Shown: positions 53,108-58,556 of the stretch, in pieces | Position numbering within the stretch: the stretch's first letter is position 1 | How the letters are laid out: each line of letters begins with the position of its first letter | NCBI GenBank assembly: GCA_017854655.1 | Contig: JAFMHF010000006.1 | Location: 1 to 58,556, forward strand | Direction: 5' to 3' | Origin: Puniceicoccaceae bacterium | GTDB taxonomy: Bacteria; Verrucomicrobiota; Verrucomicrobiia; Opitutales; Coraliomargaritaceae | Length of the DNA stretch: 58,556 nucleotides | The notes under the pieces: generated by a model | Told to the model about the DNA's origin: nothing | Databases searched by the model: none | Seen by the model: only the letters and a program-made list of their open reading frames with translations | Translations under genes and position numbers: made by a program

Positions 53108-53608
53108 ATGGTATTCCGTCTGATGCCTGAAGAATCTTACCTTCTGATTGACGCGTATAATGTAATTTATGCGACGGATGAGCTGCGCGAGGTGCTGCGT
53201 GAGAATTTAGATGCCGCCCGTGATCGGCTGACTGAGATGGTTGCCTCGATCCACGATGCCGAAGGCGTCCGCACCGCGTTAATACTAGATAGTCGGAACA
53301 GCTCGCTCGAGGTAGATCATCCCTTTGGCAAGAAGACCTTCGAATGGATTTATGCGCCGGCGGGGCTGTCGGCCGATGGGGTGATTGAGCGGATTGTGGC
53401 TCGTGTGGCGAACCCAGCGCGCGTCACGGTGGTGAGTCAGGATAATATGGTGCGCGAGTCGATTCGAGCCAACGGAGCGATGGCGATGGACGCAGAAGAA
53501 CTATTTGCTTGGGCGCGCGCTTGCGATGCTCGACTCATTCAAGACGCGCAAAGGCGCCGCAAGGCAAATGCCCGCGAGTGGCAGAATGGCCTCGATCTTG
53601 ATTTGTGA
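53108..53608 (+). CDS. YacP/NYN-domain predicted ribonuclease
   Basis: 166 residues of the NYN/DUF901 family, PIN-like metal-dependent nucleases related to Bacillus Rae1/YacP. The active-site Asp is in YLLIDAYNVIYATDEL. Other conserved pieces are VRTALILDSRN, FEWIYAPAGLSADGVIERIV (Asp) and VTVVSQDNMVRESIRANGAMAMDAEEL. The true start may be the ATG six codons downstream of the one used. No ribosomal or rRNA-processing gene is adjacent, so the target is not indicated. Confidence 0.88.
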   Translation: MVFRLMPEESYLLIDAYNVIYATDELREVLRENLDAARDRLTEMVASIHDAEGVRTALILDSRNSSLEVDHPFGKKTFEWIYAPAGLSADGVIERIVARVANPARVTVVSQDNMVRESIRANGAMAMDAEELFAWARACDARLIQDAQRRRKANAREWQNGLDLDL

Positions 53609-53793
53609 CGGAGCAGTGATTTTAAACTTTGCGTATCATTGATCCGAAAAGGGGATAATTTTTAGGATCTGCAAGGTTCATTGCCTCGGGGGTGCCTCAG
53701 CATAAAAAAGAGCCAATTCAAAGCTTTGCAAATGAGCGTGAGAATATATCGCCCTCATTTGCTTCTGGCCACGACTTTATTACTTCTTTGTCT

Positions 53794-54981
53794 ATGCAGA
53801 CTGATCATGTCGAAGAAATCCAGGGACTTTACGGGCCGTTCACTTTAACCGAGCGGGTGGTGCAGAAGATCTGGTTGCGGCAGGATTTCGCGACTGTGGG
53901 GCTGTTGACGGTTTCGGGCAAGACGCTCGAGGTGAAAGACCCTGGGCGCTGGAATTTGCAGGAGGGTTCGGATTTTAAAGAAGCGCGCCTGATCGTCGAC
54001 GGTGTTGAAATCGTTGGCGATGTTGAGGTGCATTTTAATGTATCGGATTGGCACAGTCATCAACACGAGTGTGATGCGAACTTTGATCGCGTGGTGCTGC
54101 ATCTTGTTTTGCACCCCGAACGGCGAAATCCCAACCCAGTGCAAACCTCGAAGGGGCATGTGCCAGAGCTGTTATATTTGATGCCACTATTGAATCGTGA
54201 TCTGGAATCGTATGCAATGGATGAGGCGCTGTTGGAGCTTGAGCATCAGGACGAATTGGAATGGGTGGCGCAATTTATCGAGAAGCCGCTCGCAGTGCGC
54301 TTGCGGATTTTACGGGAGCGTGCTGAGGCGCGTTGGCAACAGAAGCTCACATATGCACAGCAACGCTTGCAGGACGAAGGCTGGGAAGCGGCGTGTCACA
54401 GCTATGCATTAGAGGTGCTGGGCTATGCGCGCAACCGTGCGCCGATGTTGCGGCTGGCGGCGAAGTATCCACTTGCTGCCATGCGTGCCAATGGGATGAA
54501 CGGCGATGATTTATTTGCGGAAGAAGCGGCGCATTGGAAGCTCAATGGCCTGCGGCCTGCGAATCATCCGCGCCGGCGCTTGGCGCAATATTTGCAGATT
54601 GTGCAACAGCAACCGCACTGGCCAGAGCGACTGGCAGCTTGCTTAAAGACTTTTCCACAGGGTGAGGTTTGTGGCTCGACGTCCGTCTTTCGCAAGACAG
54701 TAGAACTGCCGAAGCGCCGCACCGCGCTCAACGGATTAATTTTCAGTGGTGCCCTTGCCGAGCAGCGATTCAATACCATGGTGGTGGATGCTTTCCTGCC
54801 GCTGGCAACAGCAGCAGGCGTGCTCGATGCCTTTAGTTATTGGATACATTGGTCACCCGGCGATAGCCCTGATGCCTTAAGGCGCTTCTTGAAGCACGCA
54901 TGCGTAACGAATCGACAGAACCCGCAAAGCAACGGCTGGAATCAAGGTGCACTCGCGTTGTTTCTGGAGCGAGGGGTGTAA
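53794..54981 (+). CDS. DUF2851 family protein
   Basis: About 395 residues of a conserved family of unknown function common in Bacteroidota and Verrucomicrobiota. Recognisable pieces are ERVVQKIWLRQDF near the start, DVEVHFNVSDWHSHQHECD, VVLHLVLHPE and the later region LEVLGYARNRAPMLRLAAKYP. No membrane segment or signal peptide. The conserved DVEVH/HxH residues look like a metal or nucleic-acid site, but that is inference. The start is the ATG before QTDHVEEIQ; a GTG 34 codons upstream adds poorly conserved sequence. Confidence 0.85.
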   Translation: MQTDHVEEIQGLYGPFTLTERVVQKIWLRQDFATVGLLTVSGKTLEVKDPGRWNLQEGSDFKEARLIVDGVEIVGDVEVHFNVSDWHSHQHECDANFDRVVLHLVLHPERRNPNPVQTSKGHVPELLYLMPLLNRDLESYAMDEALLELEHQDELEWVAQFIEKPLAVRLRILRERAEARWQQKLTYAQQRLQDEGWEAACHSYALEVLGYARNRAPMLRLAAKYPLAAMRANGMNGDDLFAEEAAHWKLNGLRPANHPRRRLAQYLQIVQQQPHWPERLAACLKTFPQGEVCGSTSVFRKTVELPKRRTALNGLIFSGALAEQRFNTMVVDAFLPLATAAGVLDAFSYWIHWSPGDSPDALRRFLKHACVTNRQNPQSNGWNQGALALFLERGV

Positions 54982-55325
54982 GGAAGCTTGTCTTTGTAGT
55001 GTTCGCGCTTGCGCGAGCTTGCTATTGAGCGATTCGAATCGAGAGCCTGAGCAAGCTTGGACCCCACGATTGGATGAATCTATCAAGGGGGTAGAACCTA
55101 CTAGATATGAAAGGCGCTTCCGCGCGTAGCGTCATCTAATGCGCTGACCGCTTGGGTGAGGTTCTGGCTGGTCTCTTGTTGACTGGCCAGTTCCTGCTTG
55201 AACACTTCGTTGCCCTTGGTGTTGATCTCCATCTGAGTGTGAAGGCGCCCGAGAGGCAGATGTCTCTATTAATGTATTGTGCCTTCTTCCTTGACGAAAT
55301 TCGAAACCGAGTTGACGGTGGCGCC
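54982..55325. other. Gene-poor interval before the His-rich small protein
   Basis: No recognised gene or RNA. A small inverted repeat (TCGCGCTTGCGCGAGC) lies near 55005, a direct AAGCTTG/CAAGCTTGG pair spans 54985–55060, and a 43-codon minus-strand frame at 55101–55232 is described separately. Confidence 0.4.
55101..55232 (-). CDS. Possible 43-residue small protein or gene remnant
   Basis: An ATG-initiated frame ending in TAG that encodes a hydrophilic, coiled-coil-prone sequence: MEINTKGNEVFKQELASQQ, then ETSQNLTQAVSALDDATRG. The frame continues open for nine sensible-looking codons upstream of the ATG. Composition is protein-like rather than random, so it may be a small gene or the tail of a decayed larger one. 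No family recognised. Confidence 0.3.
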   Translation of the reverse strand: MEINTKGNEVFKQELASQQETSQNLTQAVSALDDATRGSAFHI

Positions 55326-55703
55326 ATGTTCACTGCAGGCAACTCAAGTCATCAGCCATCCGCATTTATGTGCGGACTGTCTCTGTGTTTGGCTTCGTTG
55401 ATATTCCTGCTGGGCATCGCGTCGGTTAGTCCGCAGTTGCACGAAGCGCTGCATGCCACTAGCGAGCATTCGCATAGTTGTGAGGGGCACCATGATGATG
55501 CACCTCTAGAAAATGACGGAAGCCATTCCTGTGCTGTCACTCTGTTTGATCAGGGTGCGACTGGTGTTGGGCTTCTGGTTGAACTACCTGCGCGAACCGA
55601 TTCTATGCTGGCGATTGTTTCGCTCAGTGCTGAAGTCATCTACTGCGGGCAAGCTCCGATTCGGCGCTGTAGTCGCGCGCCTCCGATTGAAACTGTTGTT
55701 TAA
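55326..55703 (+). CDS. Small exported His-rich protein
   Basis: About 125 residues. A hydrophobic segment (FMCGLSLCLASLIFLLGIASV) predicts export or a membrane anchor. It is followed by a histidine-rich stretch (QLHEALHATSEHSHSCEGHH with acidic residues, then SHSCAVTLFDQG), suggesting metal binding. The gene ends 54 bases before the ZnuD-like TonB receptor on the same strand, so a role in metal acquisition or sensing is plausible. The start could be the ATG used or the one 14 codons later. Confidence 0.6.
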   Translation: MFTAGNSSHQPSAFMCGLSLCLASLIFLLGIASVSPQLHEALHATSEHSHSCEGHHDDAPLENDGSHSCAVTLFDQGATGVGLLVELPARTDSMLAIVSLSAEVIYCGQAPIRRCSRAPPIETVV

Positions 55704-55757
55704 GTAACACTCCGACCTCTGGGCAAGTCTGCCTAGGCCGGTATTCCCGCGTGTGCC

Positions 55758-57782
55758 ATGCGCATGCACCGAACAACATTTTTCAATCAACTTATGAATC
55801 GCTTATTTTTATCGAGCGGTGCCATCCTGTGCACCGCGCTGGGCTTTGCCCAAATCACTCACGCAGAATCGTCCGATGAGACGATCTATCAACTGGAGGA
55901 CTTTATCGTCTCCGCTGGCCCGGGCTTACGCTCGATATCTGACTATGCTGCTCCCGTGGACGTGGTGGATGCTAAAGAACTTGCCCGCGAGAGCGGTAGC
56001 AGCCTCGGCGCTGTGCTCGATTGGCAACCTGGCGTGAGTACTTCGTCTTTTGGCGCAGGTGCGAGTCGCCCTGTGCTACGTGGCTTTGATGGGCCGCGCG
56101 TGCGTATTCTTGATTCTGGTATCGAAGCGCTCGATGCCTCGGACACTAGCCCTGACCATGCTGTGGCAACTGAGCCATTGCTGGTCGAGCGGATCGAAGT
56201 GCTGCGCGGCCCGTCGACCTTGTTGTATGGGGGTTCTGCGATTGGTGGTGCTGTTAATGTCATTGGCAAGGAAATGCCACGTCGACGGGTGGGGGAGACT
56301 GGCTACGAGGGGGCCTTCGAATCACGCTATGATACTGGCTCTAATGGGGAGACCTATTTGGGGTATGCTACCGTTGGCCAAGAGGATTGGGCGCTGACTG
56401 TAACTGGCCTCAATCGCGATGCTGACGACTACGAAATACCGAAGGATGCGCGCGCCGATGACGCGAGCGGCGATACTCTGGAAAGCAGTTTTGTTGAAAC
56501 TGAAATCTACTCAGTTGGTGCTAGCTGGTTCTTTAATGATGACAACCGTATTGGCTTCTCCTTTTCTAACTTTGAGTCCACCTATGGCGTGCCAGGGGAA
56601 GAGGAGGGTATATCAATCGACTTAGAGCGGAAGCGTTATGATCTGGAGATGGAATTGGTTGATCCTTCTGAATGGATTGATGCGTTACGCGTGCGGCTTG
56701 GCTATACTGACTACAAGCACAGTGAGTTGGAAGGTGCTGAAACTGGAACTGTATTTGAGCGTGACGGTTGGGAGTTTCGCACTGAGGCCGCGCACGCGCC
56801 TTGGTGGGTGATCGATGAGGGAGTTATTGGTATCCAACTGTCCGATACCGATTTTTCAGCACTTGGAGAGGAAGCGTTCACGCCTCCCTCTGAGACCAAG
56901 AATCAGGCTTTGTTTTTCAGCGAACATATTCATGGAGATGTGCTACACTATGAGCTAGGTGGACGGGTCGAGCGCAGCGATGTGTCCGCTAACGGCAATC
57001 ACAGCGACTACGATGAACTGGCGTCGAGTGCCGCAGCGGCAGTTACTTGGCAGATTAACCCGAAGGACACGTTGTCACTGGTTTTGCAGCTTTCTCAGCG
57101 TCATCCCAACTCGACCGAGTTGTATGCCGATGGTCCCCATCTGGCTACCAGCCAATACGAAATCGGTGATGCTGATTTGGAAAAGGAAACGGCCTATGGA
57201 ATTGATCTGACTTATCGTTCGACGCATACGCGTTGGCAGGCCGAGTTCTCTACCTTTTACACCTACTACGAGGATTATATTTTTGCTGAGGCTCAAGGCT
57301 TTAAGACTGATGGGTTGGACACGTATCAGTTCGAGGCCATTGATGCTGAATTTTATGGGTTTGAGGCGCAGCTTGATTACGAACTGTTTAAATCTGTAGA
57401 CAGCACTGTACTCCTTAGCTTTATGAGTGATGCTGTGAAGGCGCGCAATAAGAACTCGGGCGATGATCTTCCCCGGATTCCGCCTCTACGCATCGGCTCT
57501 CGACTCGGCCTGACACACCGCAATTGGGAGTCTGGTTTGGAGCTGCGTTATGCATTTGAGCAAACGGATGTGGCTGCGGAAGAGACGGACACTGACGGCT
57601 ATACTCAGCTGAACGCCGATCTGAGATATCGCGTTGAACTGAGCGACTCATCTGCTGTCGTATTTTTTCTGCGTGCGGAGAATTTACTGGATGAAGAAAT
57701 CCGTAATCATAGTTCCTTCTTAAAGGATGAAGCTCCTTTGCCGGGGCGGAATTTCACCCTCGGTGGGCGATTTGAGTTTTAG
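55758..57782 (+). CDS. TonB-dependent outer-membrane receptor, ZnuD-like
   Basis: 674 residues. The signal (LFLSSGAILCTALGFAQITHA) is followed by the plug domain and a 22-strand barrel ending in aromatic GGRFEF. The plug shows ASRPVLRGFDGPRVRIL, SPDHAVATEPLLVERIEVL and GPSTLLYGGSAIGGAVNV, the wording typical of the ZnuD zinc-receptor group. Barrel segments such as YGVPGEEEGISIDLERKRYDL also fit. The histidine-rich loops of neisserial ZnuD are not seen. No TonB box is obvious, though ETIYQLEDFIVSA is a candidate. Zinc is inferred; other metals or metallophores are possible. Confidence 0.88.
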   Translation: MRMHRTTFFNQLMNRLFLSSGAILCTALGFAQITHAESSDETIYQLEDFIVSAGPGLRSISDYAAPVDVVDAKELARESGSSLGAVLDWQPGVSTSSFGAGASRPVLRGFDGPRVRILDSGIEALDASDTSPDHAVATEPLLVERIEVLRGPSTLLYGGSAIGGAVNVIGKEMPRRRVGETGYEGAFESRYDTGSNGETYLGYATVGQEDWALTVTGLNRDADDYEIPKDARADDASGDTLESSFVETEIYSVGASWFFNDDNRIGFSFSNFESTYGVPGEEEGISIDLERKRYDLEMELVDPSEWIDALRVRLGYTDYKHSELEGAETGTVFERDGWEFRTEAAHAPWWVIDEGVIGIQLSDTDFSALGEEAFTPPSETKNQALFFSEHIHGDVLHYELGGRVERSDVSANGNHSDYDELASSAAAAVTWQINPKDTLSLVLQLSQRHPNSTELYADGPHLATSQYEIGDADLEKETAYGIDLTYRSTHTRWQAEFSTFYTYYEDYIFAEAQGFKTDGLDTYQFEAIDAEFYGFEAQLDYELFKSVDSTVLLSFMSDAVKARNKNSGDDLPRIPPLRIGSRLGLTHRNWESGLELRYAFEQTDVAAEETDTDGYTQLNADLRYRVELSDSSAVVFFLRAENLLDEEIRNHSSFLKDEAPLPGRNFTLGGRFEF

Positions 57783-57894
57783 ATGGGTTATACCTGCTGA
57801 CTCGCTTAGCTCGCTACAAATAATGACTGCGATGGCGGAGCGCGTATTTCTCGGCATTGACGAGAGCTGCCTCTTTATGTAAGAGTTTCGTGTC

Positions 57895-58494
57895 ATGGCG
57901 ATTTTTGATGAAAACATTGTCCGCGAGTATTTCGAATTGAACGGTTTTTTTGCCCGTCAGTTGCGTAAGCACAGTGTGCATTCGCGAAGAAAAGCTACGG
58001 AGGAGTCGGTGGATTTGTTGGTCTATAATCCATCGGCACCACCGGATGCACCAGAGCCGAACTTTCAATTATTCTCTTCGGACATGGTTGCGATCCGGCA
58101 GGCAATCGTGGTGGTGCATAGCTGGCAACAGACTCGAGTGACTCCGGCGATTTTAAAAAGCCCATCCCGTTTGTTAGAATTCCTGAAGAAAGGTGTGCTG
58201 AGCCAAACGGATGTATTGTTCCAGGTTGAGGACGGGGTACTTGAAAATGTGGCGGCGTACCGCAAGGTTTTGGTGCTGCCCGGCTTGCCGACTGCGGAGC
58301 CACAGCGCAGCGAATGCATCGAGCTATTTAAGGCAGCTGGTGTGGATGGGGTGATCGCTTTTAGTACGATTCTAGAAGATTTACTGCGGCACGTGGAAGT
58401 GAACCATAGTTATCAGAAGTCAGAGCTTCTGCAACTAGTACGCGTCCTTAAGATCTATGATATGGTGCAGGCTCCACAGATGCGTTTATTTTAG
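57895..58494 (+). CDS. Hypothetical conserved-looking protein
   Basis: 199 residues, soluble, no signal peptide. The N-terminal half is basic (ENIVREYFELNGFFARQLRKH, SRRKATEESVDLLVYNP), reminiscent of DNA- or RNA-interacting enzymes. VDLLVYN looks like the beta-strand of a restriction-endonuclease-like fold, but the catalytic residues are not evident. The C-terminal half holds VDGVIAFSTILEDLLRHVEVNHSYQKSELLQLVRVLKIYDM. I do not recognise the family. Stop at 58494, just before a purine-rich repeat-like tail. Confidence 0.7.
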   Translation: MAIFDENIVREYFELNGFFARQLRKHSVHSRRKATEESVDLLVYNPSAPPDAPEPNFQLFSSDMVAIRQAIVVVHSWQQTRVTPAILKSPSRLLEFLKKGVLSQTDVLFQVEDGVLENVAAYRKVLVLPGLPTAEPQRSECIELFKAAGVDGVIAFSTILEDLLRHVEVNHSYQKSELLQLVRVLKIYDMVQAPQMRLF

Positions 58495-58556
58495 AGGGCT
58501 GAGGTGGGAGAGCTGAGAGTTGAGGATTCTCCCATTCTTAATCATGCTCATAATCT
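58494..58556. repeat. Repeat-like sequence at the right edge
   Basis: GAGGGCTGAGGTGGGAGAGC and the following GAG-rich tract resemble the lead-in of the interspersed repeat copies (GAGGGCTGAGAG at 10241). It then runs into TCTTAATC/TAATCT units like those in the PSC operon gaps. Cut by the window end. Confidence 0.45.

Noticed and set aside
55704-55757. Riboswitch upstream of the TonB receptor
   Set aside because: The 54-base gap is too short and lacks cobalamin or other riboswitch core motifs.

Overview
The window reads as chromosome of a Gram-negative bacterium of the Verrucomicrobiota, most likely Opitutae/Puniceicoccales (Coraliomargarita/Lentimonas-like). This is inferred from protein content only: a planctomycete/verrucomicrobial-type cytochrome (PSC)–DUF1501–PSD1 operon, RpoD with a long lysine-rich N-terminal extension, lipid A (LpxB, LptF/G) and TonB outer-membrane genes, few Shine-Dalgarno sequences and moderate GC. 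No rRNA, tRNA or CRISPR was found.

Left edge (1–2760): a chromosomal integron. An integron-type tyrosine integrase is transcribed rightward. Divergent from it, on the minus strand, are three complete small gene cassettes and the first codons of a fourth. They are separated by attC-type palindromes whose R'' and R' boxes obey the cassette rule: each cassette's R'' is the reverse complement of the 7 bases at that same cassette's own insertion point.

2777–11070 (minus): pyrF, ispD, dinG-like helicase, PP2C phosphatase, TPR protein, DUF1294 membrane protein and an AddB/RecB-like PD-(D/E)XK nuclease. 11163–19184 (plus): ispE, ptsI, a D-2-hydroxyacid dehydrogenase, a GT4 glycosyltransferase, an HPt protein, an LptF/LptG permease and an RlmI-type methyltransferase. 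19165–27233 (minus): AGCS symporter, tatA, a lipoprotein, rpoD, dnaG and a TPR lipoprotein. 27352–34834 (plus): DUF362 protein, a lone nuoA, a PTS-EIIA/diadenylate-cyclase fusion, trpA and pqiA-pqiA'-pqiB-pqiC. 34859–46390 (minus): a membrane protein, the PSC/DUF1501/PSD1 operon, sucD-sucC, dus, a lipoprotein and a bifunctional-nuclease-family protein. 46501–50420 (plus): aroK, Gfo/Idh oxidoreductase, lpxB, DUF2007, a lipoprotein. Minus: cca and nadK. Plus to the end: YacP/NYN RNase, DUF2851, a His-rich small protein with a ZnuD-like TonB receptor, and an unknown protein.

Most interesting points: (1) the integron array, including one cassette with a non-canonical but compensated core site; (2) a protein fusing PTS EIIA to a DisA_N/DAC domain whose RHR motif reads RHA, which would link sugar/nitrogen PTS phosphorylation to c-di-AMP; (3) an exact 31-codon internal tandem duplication in the PP2C phosphatase; (4) DnaG missing three of four zinc ligands; (5) two genes (ispD and the PSD1 gene) with no ATG/GTG/TTG where the start must be, ispD's being abutted by an interspersed two-hairpin element that recurs next to nadK.
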